Shown here: positions 51,398 to 58,631 of the stretch, piece by piece | Numbering within the stretch: position 1 is the first letter of the stretch | Layout of the letters: every line of letters begins with the position of its first letter | NCBI RefSeq assembly: GCF_024298825.1 | Contig: NZ_CP101153.1 | Coordinates: forward strand, 2,852,001 to 2,916,000 | Reading direction: 5' to 3' | From: Haloglomus salinum | Lineage (GTDB): Archaea > Halobacteriota > Halobacteria > Halobacteriales > Haloarculaceae | DNA length: 64,000 nucleotides | Translations under genes and position numbers: made by a program | The notes under the pieces: generated by a model | What the model was told of the DNA's origin: nothing | Database searches by the model: none | Seen by the model: only the letters and a program-made list of their open reading frames with translations

Positions 51398-51979
51398 GTG
51401 AGCTCCCTCCGACAGCAGGTGGCCCGAGTGCTCGCCCGGGACGACGTCCTCCCCATCGCCCGGCGCTACTTCGTCTCCAACGGGTTCGACGGCACCCTCA
51501 CCTGCATCGGCGTCGTCGTCGGCGCGGTCCTGTCGGGCATCCCGGATGGCGCGACGGTCATCAAAATCGGCCTCGGCGCGGCGGTCGGGCTGGGGACCTC
51601 GGCGGTCTGGAGCGTCTGGGAGATCGAGCGGGCCGAGACGAAGGCCGAGATCCTCCGGATGGAGAAGGCGATGCTCACCGACCTCGACGACACCCGTATC
51701 CAGCGCGAACGGTCGACCGCCCGCCTCCTCCACGCGTTCGCGAGCGGGCTCGGCCCGATACTCGGCATCCTCATCCCGCTCTCGCCGTTCCTGCTGGAGG
51801 GTGGCCTCCTGACGATGGTCGAAGCCGCCGTCATCGCCGTCGGCCTGGGCATCGGCGTCCTCGGCGTCTTCGGGGCCTACATGGGTTCCATCTCGGGGCA
51901 GCGCTGGTACGTGGCCGCCGCACGGATGGCACTCGCGGGACTCGTGGTGGCGGTCGTCAACGTCTTCCTCCCCGGGTGA
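51398..51979 (+). CDS. VIT1/CCC1-like membrane transporter
   Basis: This 193-residue membrane protein resembles the CCC1/VIT1 family. The phrase RRYFVSNGFDGTLTCIGVVVGAVLSG covers helix 1, and a cytosolic loop (EIERAETKAEILRMEKAMLTD) and a second helix pair follow. It is more divergent than the copy at 46249. The GTG start at 51398 lies four bases after the DUF211 stop. A role in metal ion transport or in regulation with DUF211 is possible. Confidence 0.75.
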   Translation: MSSLRQQVARVLARDDVLPIARRYFVSNGFDGTLTCIGVVVGAVLSGIPDGATVIKIGLGAAVGLGTSAVWSVWEIERAETKAEILRMEKAMLTDLDDTRIQRERSTARLLHAFASGLGPILGILIPLSPFLLEGGLLTMVEAAVIAVGLGIGVLGVFGAYMGSISGQRWYVAAARMALAGLVVAVVNVFLPG

Positions 51980-52003
51980 CGACTCGGACTCGCATCCACA
52001 AAC

Positions 52004-52029
52004 AGTCTTTCGCTGTTTCCAAAATACTG
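52004..52029. promoter_or_regulatory. Island promoter element A (upstream of the CoA-disulfide reductase)
   Basis: This 26-base element (starts AGTCTTTCGCTG, ends CAAAATACTG) matches the reverse complement of the element at 56328-56353 at 21 of 26 positions. It lies just upstream of the TATA-like CTTCATTACC (52043-52052). It is one of six related sites in the island. Confidence 0.5.
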
Positions 52030-52075
52030 CGAACCACCTGTACTTCATTACCGACCTCCGTGCTTCCCTCCGACC

Positions 52076-53422
52076 ATGACAGAGACGTTCGTCGTCATCG
52101 GCGGTGACGCGGCAGGAATGAGCGCGGCGAGCAAGGCCAAGCGCGAGAACCCGGACCTCGACATCGTCGTCTTCGAGAAGGGCGAGTGGGTGTCGTACGC
52201 GGCCTGCGGGATGCCGTACTACGTGAAGGGCGAGATCGACGAACTCGAGGACCTCGTGCAGGTGACCGCCGAGGAGTTCCGCGAGGAGCGCGACATCGAC
52301 CTGCGGACGGGCCACGAGGTGGTCGGCATCGACCCCGAGGCCCGGACCGTCCGGGTCGAGGGCGACGGCGAGGCGTTCGACCAGCCGTACGACCAGCTCC
52401 TCATCGCGACCGGCGCGCACGCCGTGAAGCCGCCGTTCGACGGCATCGACCTCGACGGCGTGTTCACCATCCACGACATGGACCACGCCGACGCCATCCA
52501 GGACTACGTCACGGAGGAGAACCCGCAGACCGCCGCCATCGTCGGCGGAGGGTACGTCGGCATCGAGATGGCCGAGGCGCTCGACGAGCGGGGCCTCGAG
52601 GTCCACATGTACGAGATGCTGCCACACGTCCTCCAGCCGTTCGGGGAGTCCGTGGCGACCGTCGTCGAGGACCACCTCCGCGAGCAGGGCATCCACCTCC
52701 ACCTCGACACGGCCGTCCAGGGGTTCACCGGTGACGGCGCCGTCGACGGCGTAGCGCTGGAGGCGGAGACGGTTCCAGCCGACATCGTGGTCGTCGGCGT
52801 CGGCGTGGCACCGAACACGGCACTCGCAGAGGACGCCGGTATCGAGGTCGGCGAGACGGGCGCCATCGCCACGGACGCCTACGGGCGGACGAACTTCGAC
52901 CGCATCTACGCCGCCGGCGACTGCGCGGAGGCGCACAACGTGGTCACCGACGCACCCGACCACGTGCCGCTCGCACTGACCGCGAACCGGGCCGGGCGAG
53001 CCATCGGCCAGAGCGTAACGGGCACACCGACCGAGGTCGGCGGGATGGCGGGGACGGCTATCGTCAAGGCGTTCGACATCGGCGCGGCCCGGACGGGCCT
53101 GACCGACGAGGAGCAGGCCCGCGACGCGGGCTTCGACCCCGTCTCCGTCGAAATCCAGGCCTCCTCGCGGGCACACTACTACCCTGGTGCGGAGGAACTG
53201 ACCGTGATGCTCATGGCCGACCGGCCCAGCGGGCAGGTCCTCGGGGCCAGCATCGTGGGCCGTGAGGGTGTCAAGCGCATCGACACCGTCGCCACCGCAC
53301 TCCACGGTGGGATGACCGTCGAGGACGTCGAGAACCTCGACCTGGCGTACGCACCGCCGTTCAGCCCGGTCTGGGACCCCGTCGCGACCGCGGCGCGGGT
53401 GCTGAGCGGGAAGGTCGAATAA
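52076..53422 (+). CDS. FAD-dependent CoA-disulfide reductase / NADH oxidase-like enzyme
   Basis: This 448-residue flavoprotein belongs to the CoA-disulfide reductase family. Residues 6-12 begin the FAD-binding phrase VVIGGDAAG. The active-site cysteine is Cys44 in YAACGMPYY. NAD-binding AAIVGGGYVGIEMAEAL lies near 146, the second FAD motif is IYAAGDCAEA (about 280) and the C-terminal dimer domain ends at DLAYAPPFSP. All key residues are intact. It reduces disulfides, persulfides or oxygen. It lies at the edge of the sulfur island with promoter element A upstream. Confidence 0.87.
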   Translation: MTETFVVIGGDAAGMSAASKAKRENPDLDIVVFEKGEWVSYAACGMPYYVKGEIDELEDLVQVTAEEFREERDIDLRTGHEVVGIDPEARTVRVEGDGEAFDQPYDQLLIATGAHAVKPPFDGIDLDGVFTIHDMDHADAIQDYVTEENPQTAAIVGGGYVGIEMAEALDERGLEVHMYEMLPHVLQPFGESVATVVEDHLREQGIHLHLDTAVQGFTGDGAVDGVALEAETVPADIVVVGVGVAPNTALAEDAGIEVGETGAIATDAYGRTNFDRIYAAGDCAEAHNVVTDAPDHVPLALTANRAGRAIGQSVTGTPTEVGGMAGTAIVKAFDIGAARTGLTDEEQARDAGFDPVSVEIQASSRAHYYPGAEELTVMLMADRPSGQVLGASIVGREGVKRIDTVATALHGGMTVEDVENLDLAYAPPFSPVWDPVATAARVLSGKVE

Positions 53423-53455
53423 CCCGCAAGAAGATTATATGTTCGGGATATAAGA

Positions 53456-53467
53456 TATTAATATCGG
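53456..53467. repeat. 12-bp perfect palindrome in AT-rich convergent spacer
   Basis: GATATTAATATC lies in the 106-base AT-rich gap between the CoA-disulfide reductase and the first HTH gene. It may be a transcription end or regulatory site; there is no further evidence. Confidence 0.5.
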
Positions 53468-53528
53468 GTCTTATCTGGATAATTTCGAGTTTGGCTCCAT
53501 AAATCGACAGCCAGCAACGTTCAACGCG

Positions 53529-53927
53529 TCAGCTCGGGAGTTCGACGCTGCCGGTACCTTCGTACTTGTCCTCGAACTCGCGGATGAGCTGGCCCATCTT
53601 CGCGTACCAGTCGTTGAGCATCCGCTGCATGTCGGCGGACATCTGCTGGGCGTCGGTGGGGTAGTAGACGTGGTAGTACCCACCGTGGTCGTAGTTGATC
53701 TGCTCCTTCTGGACGAAGCCGGCCTTCAGGAGCCGCTGGACCGCACGGTAGGCCGTCGAGTGTTCGCGGTCGACCACGTCGGCGAGTTCGTCGACCGTCA
53801 TCGCCTCCTCCGCGTCGACGAGGGCCTGGAAGCAGTCCTTGTCGAGCTGCTTGAGCCCGTGGAAGCACTCCAGCAGCCCCTCACACTCCATGTCCTGCTG
53901 GAGTTGCTCTGACATCGGGTCTGGCAT
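53529..53927 (-). CDS. HTH transcriptional regulator (copy 1, winged-helix type)
   Basis: This 132-residue DNA-binding protein has a winged helix-turn-helix (about 45-85; VDELADVVDREHSTAYRAVQRL). A C-terminal helical tail (LNDWYAKMGQLIREFEDKYE) probably mediates dimerisation. The N-terminal DMECEGLLECFHGLKQL has two cysteines shared with copy 2, as in thiol-based sensors. The ATG at 53927 is six bases downstream of a predicted start of transcription from TATA GGTTAAAAT (53956-53964). A 61-base block in its coding sequence is identical to copy 2. Confidence 0.82.
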   Translation of the reverse strand: MPDPMSEQLQQDMECEGLLECFHGLKQLDKDCFQALVDAEEAMTVDELADVVDREHSTAYRAVQRLLKAGFVQKEQINYDHGGYYHVYYPTDAQQMSADMQRMLNDWYAKMGQLIREFEDKYEGTGSVELPS

Positions 53928-53949
53928 CAGTATCGGAGAACAGTTGGAG

Positions 53950-53985
53950 TTGTGCGGTTAAAATGTTTGCGCGATTTTTGCACAA
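53950..53985. promoter_or_regulatory. Operator-like inverted repeat over the HTH copy 1 promoter
   Basis: TTGTGC (53950-53955) and GCACAA (53980-53985) are inverted repeats flanking the TATA box GGTTAAAAT at 53956-53964. The spacing is 24 bases. It could be an autoregulatory site. Confidence 0.4.
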
Positions 53986-54044
53986 GCAACAAGACACCTG
54001 GGACGGTCCCGAGCCGAGGCCGAGAGGAAGTCGCGCGGATACCG

Positions 54045-54446
54045 TTACTGCTCGATAGGGGGCTCCGGTTCCGCTCCCTCGTACTTGTCCTCGAACTCGC
54101 GGATGAGCTGGCCCATCTTCGCGTACCAGTCGTTGAGCAGCCGCTGCATCTCCCCGGCCATCTCCGACCCGCCAGCGGGCCGGTAGACGTGACAGTATCC
54201 ACCCTGGTCGTAGTTGATCTGCTCCTTCCGGATGAGACCAGCATCGAGGAGGCGCTGGATCGACCGATAGGCGGTCGAGCGCTCGCGCTCGACGGCCGCG
54301 GCGATCTCGTCGACCGTGAGCGCCTCGTCGGCGTCGGTCAGGACGCCGAACACCTCGCGGTCCAGTCCTTTCAGGCCGTGGAAACACTCCAGCAGCCCCT
54401 CGCACTCCATGTCCTGCTGGAGGTAGTCCGTCATGGCGTCGGGCAT
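54045..54446 (-). CDS. HTH transcriptional regulator (copy 2, paralogue of copy 1)
   Basis: This 133-residue paralogue shares the layout of copy 1: QQDMECEGLLECFHGLK at the N-terminus with two cysteines, the helix-turn-helix VDEIAAAVERERSTAYRSIQRL and the conserved tail LLNDWYAKMGQLIREFEDKYEG. Some residues differ, for example YDQGGYCHVYRPAG against YDHGGYYHVYYPTD, which adds a third cysteine. The ATG at 54446 fits a TATA CATAAAAT at 54475-54482. Element D lies just beyond that TATA. Confidence 0.82.
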   Translation of the reverse strand: MPDAMTDYLQQDMECEGLLECFHGLKGLDREVFGVLTDADEALTVDEIAAAVERERSTAYRSIQRLLDAGLIRKEQINYDQGGYCHVYRPAGGSEMAGEMQRLLNDWYAKMGQLIREFEDKYEGAEPEPPIEQ

Positions 54447-54493
54447 TCGTGTTCGAGACGAGGGGTTCGAGCAGCATAAAATTGTGGATGATG

Positions 54494-54507
54494 CCCAATA
54501 CATTGGG
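54494..54507. promoter_or_regulatory. Island promoter element D (upstream of HTH copy 2)
   Basis: CCCAATACATTGGG is an inverted repeat (CCCAAT/ATTGGG) about 12 bases upstream of the TATA box at 54475-54482 on the minus strand. Its CCCAATACAT is shared with element C (59510-59535). It is the weakest match to the 26-base form. Confidence 0.4.
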
Positions 54508-54550
54508 GTTCGGGTGGCGCGTGCGAGTCACGAGCGCGACGACGCTCGGG

Positions 54551-54757
54551 CTAGTCCTCGGCGTAGCACAGCGTCCGGCGACACTCCGGACAGACGTAGG
54601 GAACGGGCGTGAGTATCTCGTCCGCGCGCAGGCTCCCGAGGAAGCCCTCGGAGGACGAGGCCGAGACGATGGCGAGCTCACCCGCCAGGTCGGTCCCCTG
54701 TAGCTCCATCCGTTCGAGCGACACCTCGCAGTCGGGGCACGTCTTCTCGACAGCCAT
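54551..54757 (-). CDS. Small zinc-ribbon protein
   Basis: This 68-residue protein has two zinc-binding knuckles, CPDC (near 8-11) and CPEC (near 57-60), and a further Cys in TLCYAED. The middle has LERMELQGTDLAGELA. It is likely a structural or DNA-associated zinc protein. It has a TATA-like AATATATC upstream. Its partner is unknown, and it sits in the sulfur island between the HTH genes and the TauE operon. Confidence 0.75.
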   Translation of the reverse strand: MAVEKTCPDCEVSLERMELQGTDLAGELAIVSASSSEGFLGSLRADEILTPVPYVCPECRRTLCYAED

Positions 54758-54917
54758 GTGTGGTGATGGGAATCTCCCGAGATATATTTTGCCGACTCCG
54801 GGCAGGAGCAGCGCGCGCGAGAACTCACCGGAGACATCCACTCGGTACTCTCAGACGCCGTTCTCGGGCCGTAGTTATCCATAAGTTATGTCCAACCATG
54901 CGTAGCCTATCCCGACC

Positions 54918-54943
54918 TTGTATTGTGTGCTGCACCCAAAACC
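54918..54943. promoter_or_regulatory. Island promoter element F (upstream of the TauE operon)
   Basis: The element (starts TTGTATTGTG, ends CCCAAAACC) shares GTATTGT and a CCCAA segment, at the same spacing, with element C. It lies directly upstream of the TATA-like CCGTTAAGTCC (54942-54952), about 75 bases before the ATG at 55020. Confidence 0.4.
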
Positions 54944-55019
54944 GTTAAGTCCGGACATCGGTTATCCTCGCCTGCGCAGATTCCCATGGAATACACAAGA
55001 CTGTACGAGGTGTGCAACG

Positions 55020-55169
55020 ATGTTCGGTATTGAGAACTTGACGGGGCCGACGGGGGCCGCCATCCTCATCGGGGCGGTACTCCTCGAGGCACTCGTGTTG
55101 TACGTCGGGTACGGTGCACTGGAGAGCGTGCTCGGCCCGACCATCGCCAAGATACTCCGGGGTGAGTGA
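55020..55169 (+). CDS. Small single-helix membrane protein (DUF7512-like)
   Basis: This 49-residue protein has one membrane helix (TGAAILIGAVLLEALVLYVGYG) and a short polar tail (ALESVLGPTIAKILRGE). It resembles haloarchaeal DUF7512 proteins that accompany sulfite exporters. The ATG at 55020 gives an orderly start (MFGIENLTG). Its stop (55167-55169) overlaps a possible GTG start of the exporter (GTGA) or lies two bases before the ATG at 55172. It is probably an exporter subunit or chaperone. Confidence 0.72.
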   Translation: MFGIENLTGPTGAAILIGAVLLEALVLYVGYGALESVLGPTIAKILRGE

Positions 55170-55171
55170 AC

Positions 55172-56206
55172 ATGGAGGTGTTCGGCATCGCCGCGAGTCT
55201 GCTCGCGATGTTCGCGAGCTTCGGCGTCCTGATCGGCCTCCTGTTCGGGTTCTTCGGGATGGGCGGGTCCTTCCTCGTCACCCCGGCACTGCTGGTGATG
55301 GGGTACAAGCCGGACGTGGCGGTCGCCTCCGGCCTCGCGTTCGTCTTCGGTACCTCCGTCATCGCGACCCTGAAACACCGTGACCTCGGGCAGGTCGACT
55401 ACAAGCTCGGCGTCCTGATGATCGCCGGCACGACCGCGGGCATCGAGGTCGGACGGATCGGATTGCACAGGCTCCAGGATATCGGATTGGCCGATACCTT
55501 CGTCAGCGTCGCGTACGTCGCGTTGCTGGGTGGCATCGGCCTCTTCGTCACCTACACCGCGATGAAGGGTGACGGCGGTGGTGGCGTCAGCCACGACGAG
55601 GTCGACGGGGAGATCGACCCCGACGACATCCCCGACATCGCGAAGAAGATCCAGTCCTACCGCATCCCGCCGATGATGAAGCTCAAGGGCGGCATCAGGG
55701 TGTCGCTCTGGATGATCCTCGGCGTGGCCTTCGCCACGGGGCTGCTGTCGGGGCTGCTCGGCGTCGGCGGCGGATTCATCCGCATGCCCGCGCTGTTCTA
55801 CCTCATCGGCGTCCCGGTCCCGGTCGCGGTCGGGACGGACCTGTTCGAGATCGTCTTCTCGGGCGGTATCGGCAGCTTCCTGTACGCCATGGACGGCGCG
55901 GTCGACCTGGCCATCGTCGTCCCGCTGCTGGCGGGGAGCGCCCTCGGCGCCCGGCTCGGCGCCGCGGCCACGAGCCTCGTCGACGAGGACGACATCAAGG
56001 TCTACTTCGGCATCATGCTGCTGCTCGGTGCCATCGCGGTCGCCGTCCGGAAGATCGGCGGCGTCATCGAGATGCCCGTCCTCGACACAGTGGCCCTGGT
56101 CATCATCATCGGTGCGGCACTGCTCGTCAGCGGCGCGGTGGTCGTCAGCTCCATCCGCGAGATGCGGACCGCCGAGAGCTCGGCCACGGCACAGACCGCG
56201 GACTGA
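55172..56206 (+). CDS. TauE/SafE family sulfite exporter
   Basis: This 344-residue membrane permease has the family repeat motif FGMGGSFLVTPALL near 30 and GLLGVGGGFIRMPALFYL near 190. About eight helices carry these, with a cytosolic loop (about 120-165; DEVDGEIDPDDIPDIAKKIQSYRI). TauE/SafE proteins export sulfite or related organosulfur anions. ATG at 55172 is preferred; GTG at 55166 would overlap the preceding stop. It is translationally linked to the 49-residue protein. Confidence 0.9.
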   Translation: MEVFGIAASLLAMFASFGVLIGLLFGFFGMGGSFLVTPALLVMGYKPDVAVASGLAFVFGTSVIATLKHRDLGQVDYKLGVLMIAGTTAGIEVGRIGLHRLQDIGLADTFVSVAYVALLGGIGLFVTYTAMKGDGGGGVSHDEVDGEIDPDDIPDIAKKIQSYRIPPMMKLKGGIRVSLWMILGVAFATGLLSGLLGVGGGFIRMPALFYLIGVPVPVAVGTDLFEIVFSGGIGSFLYAMDGAVDLAIVVPLLAGSALGARLGAAATSLVDEDDIKVYFGIMLLLGAIAVAVRKIGGVIEMPVLDTVALVIIIGAALLVSGAVVVSSIREMRTAESSATAQTAD

Positions 56207-56327
56207 AGCCGGCCTCCAACGGGGAGGCACTCCGACCGCTCCGTTTTCCACCCCGGCGTCCGGGGCTTCTTCCAGCCCGTGACCTGCAGGAGTCCGTGGC
56301 GGTGAGACAGCGAGACGGCAACGGCCC

Positions 56328-56353
56328 CAGTATTGTAGAATCTGCAAAAGACT
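56328..56353. promoter_or_regulatory. Island promoter element E (upstream of the DUF1684 gene)
   Basis: The 26-base element (starts CAGTATTGTAG, ends GCAAAAGACT) is the reverse complement of element A at 21 of 26 positions. It lies 28-54 bases before the ATG at 56382, so it overlaps the expected core promoter. Confidence 0.5.
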
Positions 56354-56381
56354 TGTTCCGGTGGAGCCCCTACGCTCCCAC

Positions 56382-56918
56382 ATGAGCACCGACTGGAAGC
56401 AGCAGCTACAGACCCAGCGCCAGCGGAAGGAGGAGTACTTCGCGGAGAGCGAGCACTCACCGCTCGCCCCGCACGAACGGGCCGACTTCGACGGCCTCTC
56501 GCACTACCCGCCCGACGAGGACTACCGGTTCCGGGTCCCGCTCCACGAGCACGAGGAGAAAGAGCGGGTCACGGTCGCCACCAGCACCGACGGCGAGCAG
56601 GAGTACCTCCGCTGGGGGGAGTTCCGCGTCGAGATCGACGGCGAGGCGGTCGTCGTCCAGGCCTACAAGAGCGACCCCGACGAGGACCGGCTCTGGGTCC
56701 CGTTCCGCGACGCGACGAGCGGCGACGAGACCTACGGCGCCGGCCGGTACATCGACCTCGAGGCGGACGAACACCGCTCGCCGGACGGGTGGCTGCTGGA
56801 CTTCAACCAGGCGTACAACCCGACGTGTGCCTACTCCGACCGGTACGAGTGCCCGCTGCCGCCGGGCGAGAACTGGCTGGAGGTGCCCATCGAGGCCGGC
56901 GAGAAGGCGTACCACTGA
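56382..56918 (+). CDS. DUF1684 family protein
   Basis: This 178-residue soluble protein has the DUF1684 hallmarks: FDGLSHYPPDEDYRFRV near 31-47, and the C-terminal phrases YNPTCAYSDRYECPLPPGENW and VPIEAGEKAYH. It has a charged N-terminus (DWKQQLQTQRQRKEEYF). The family is conserved in bacteria and haloarchaea, without an established reaction. ATG at 56382 is preferred over 56361. Promoter element E precedes it, linking it to the sulfur island. Confidence 0.85.
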   Translation: MSTDWKQQLQTQRQRKEEYFAESEHSPLAPHERADFDGLSHYPPDEDYRFRVPLHEHEEKERVTVATSTDGEQEYLRWGEFRVEIDGEAVVVQAYKSDPDEDRLWVPFRDATSGDETYGAGRYIDLEADEHRSPDGWLLDFNQAYNPTCAYSDRYECPLPPGENWLEVPIEAGEKAYH

Positions 56919-56928
56919 GTAGCCGCCC

Positions 56929-57348
56929 CTAGCGGGCGACGATGACGGGGACGGGGGACCGGCGGAACACCTTCTGTGCGACGTTCCCGACGAGCAGACG
57001 GTCGGCCATCGACCCGCCGTGGCTTCCGATGACGACCGCGTCGAAGTCCTCGACCCGGTTCAGAATCGCTCGAGTCGGGTCACCCAGCTGGACCTCGGTG
57101 GTTATCTCGACGTCGTGGTCGGCAGCTAGTTCCCTGGCGCGGTCGAACACCGTCTCCGCGCGCGCTTCGGCGGCCTCCTCGACGTTCTCCTCGAGCGCGA
57201 GCCCCGTCGCTGCCCCCCACATCGACGACGGTTCCCCGACGACGTGCAGGACGGCGATGTCGGCGTCCGGATGGTTCTCGAGGGCGTACTCGAGCGCTCG
57301 CTGCGCCATCTCCGAGTCGTCCATCGGCACCAGAATTCGAGAGAGCAT
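56929..57348 (-). CDS. Universal stress protein (UspA family)
   Basis: This 139-residue single Usp domain has the strand RILVPMDDSEMAQRALEYAL near 4-23. The nucleotide-binding motif GSHGGSMADRLLVGNVAQKV has the G-x2-G pattern. It is probably ATP-binding. It lies near the aminotransferase with no visible promoter element of the island type. The function is stress-related, as for other Usps. Confidence 0.88.
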   Translation of the reverse strand: MLSRILVPMDDSEMAQRALEYALENHPDADIAVLHVVGEPSSMWGAATGLALEENVEEAAEARAETVFDRARELAADHDVEITTEVQLGDPTRAILNRVEDFDAVVIGSHGGSMADRLLVGNVAQKVFRRSPVPVIVAR

Positions 57349-57428
57349 GGAACGACTACAGCCGGGACCGTGATAAAGCAGGGTCCGCACGGGCCAGCCT
57401 CTGGGAGTTCCAGGCCCCGTCGGGCCGG

Positions 57429-58547
57429 CTACAGCCCGGCGACGTCCTCGATGGCGTCGGTGAGCGCCTTGATGCTCTCGACGTCGTGTTCGCCCATGTG
57501 ACCGATGCGGAACGTCTGCTCGCCGATGTCGCCGTAGCCGTTCGAGAAGACCATGTCGTACTCCTCGCTGACATGGTCGATGGTCGCGGCCACGTCGATG
57601 CCCTGCGTGTTCTCGACGCAGGTGACGGTCTGTGACTCGTACCCCTCCTCGGGGAAGAGGCCGAAGTGCTCGCGGGCCCAGTCGCGCGTGTACTCGGCCA
57701 TCTCCTGGTGGCGCTGGTCGCGGGCGTCGTGGCCCTCGTCGAGCATGTGCTTCATCTGCTTTCGGTAGGCCAGCATCAGCGGGATGGCGGGCGTCGAGTG
57801 GGTCTGCCCCTTCCGGTCGTAGTAGTCCAGGCAGCGCTGGAAGCCCCCGTACCACGAGGCCGAGTCCTTCTCGAGTTCGCGCTCGCGGGCGGCCTCGCTG
57901 ACGGTGCAGACCGCGAGGCCGGGCGGCATGGCGAACGCCTTCTGCGTCGACGTGAAGATGCAGTCGATGTTGTGTTCCTCCACGTCGACGAAGTCGCCAC
58001 CGAGACAGGAGATGGCGTCGACGACGAAGTAGGTGTCCGGGTAGTCACCGAGGAGGTCACCGACCTCCTCGACGGGATTGCGGACGCCCGTAGAGGTCTC
58101 GTTCATCACCATCCCGACGGCGTCGTAGCCCTCGTCGCTTTCCTCCAGCGCGTCGCGCACGTCCTCGGGCTTGACCGCCGTGCCCCAGTCGTACTCGATG
58201 CGGTCGACCGTCTTGCCGAGGCGCTCGGCGACGTTGGCCTGGCGCTCGCTGAAGCTCCCCGAGGTCGGGACCAGCATCCGGTCCTCGACGAGGTTCATCG
58301 TCGTCGCCTCCCAGAACTCCGTGCCCGACGCCGTCAGGACGATGACGTCGTTCGTGGTGCCGAGGAACTCCTTCGTGTCCTCGACGATGGTCGTGTAGAG
58401 GTCCGTCATCCGGTCCATCCGGTGGCCGAACATCGGTTCGCACATCGCCTCGATGACGTCGTCGCGGACCTCGGTCGGGCCGGGGAGATACAGCGTCTTG
58501 TCGGGGTAATCGCCCGTGTACTCGCTCTTCTTGGTCACGTGAACCAC
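57429..58547 (-). CDS. PLP-dependent aminotransferase (alanine-glyoxylate / serine-pyruvate type)
   Basis: This 372-residue class V aminotransferase has a PLP-binding lysine in FTSTQKAFAMPPGLAV (about 200-215). The upstream aspartate motif YFVVDAISCLGGD precedes it, with TASGTEFWEATTMNL near 76. The family moves amino groups between alanine, serine, glyoxylate and pyruvate. The start is GTG at 58547; the GTG at 58538 is a later possibility. Its reason for lying in the sulfur island is unclear, although serine links to cysteine synthesis. Confidence 0.88.
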   Translation of the reverse strand: MVHVTKKSEYTGDYPDKTLYLPGPTEVRDDVIEAMCEPMFGHRMDRMTDLYTTIVEDTKEFLGTTNDVIVLTASGTEFWEATTMNLVEDRMLVPTSGSFSERQANVAERLGKTVDRIEYDWGTAVKPEDVRDALEESDEGYDAVGMVMNETSTGVRNPVEEVGDLLGDYPDTYFVVDAISCLGGDFVDVEEHNIDCIFTSTQKAFAMPPGLAVCTVSEAARERELEKDSASWYGGFQRCLDYYDRKGQTHSTPAIPLMLAYRKQMKHMLDEGHDARDQRHQEMAEYTRDWAREHFGLFPEEGYESQTVTCVENTQGIDVAATIDHVSEEYDMVFSNGYGDIGEQTFRIGHMGEHDVESIKALTDAIEDVAGL

Positions 58548-58631
58548 CTGATACCCGACTCCACTCGGGGGGAGGGCAAGGGAGTTGTGATAGCCGTCCG
58601 CTCCCCGACAGGTCGTCGCCCCGAGCGCTGT

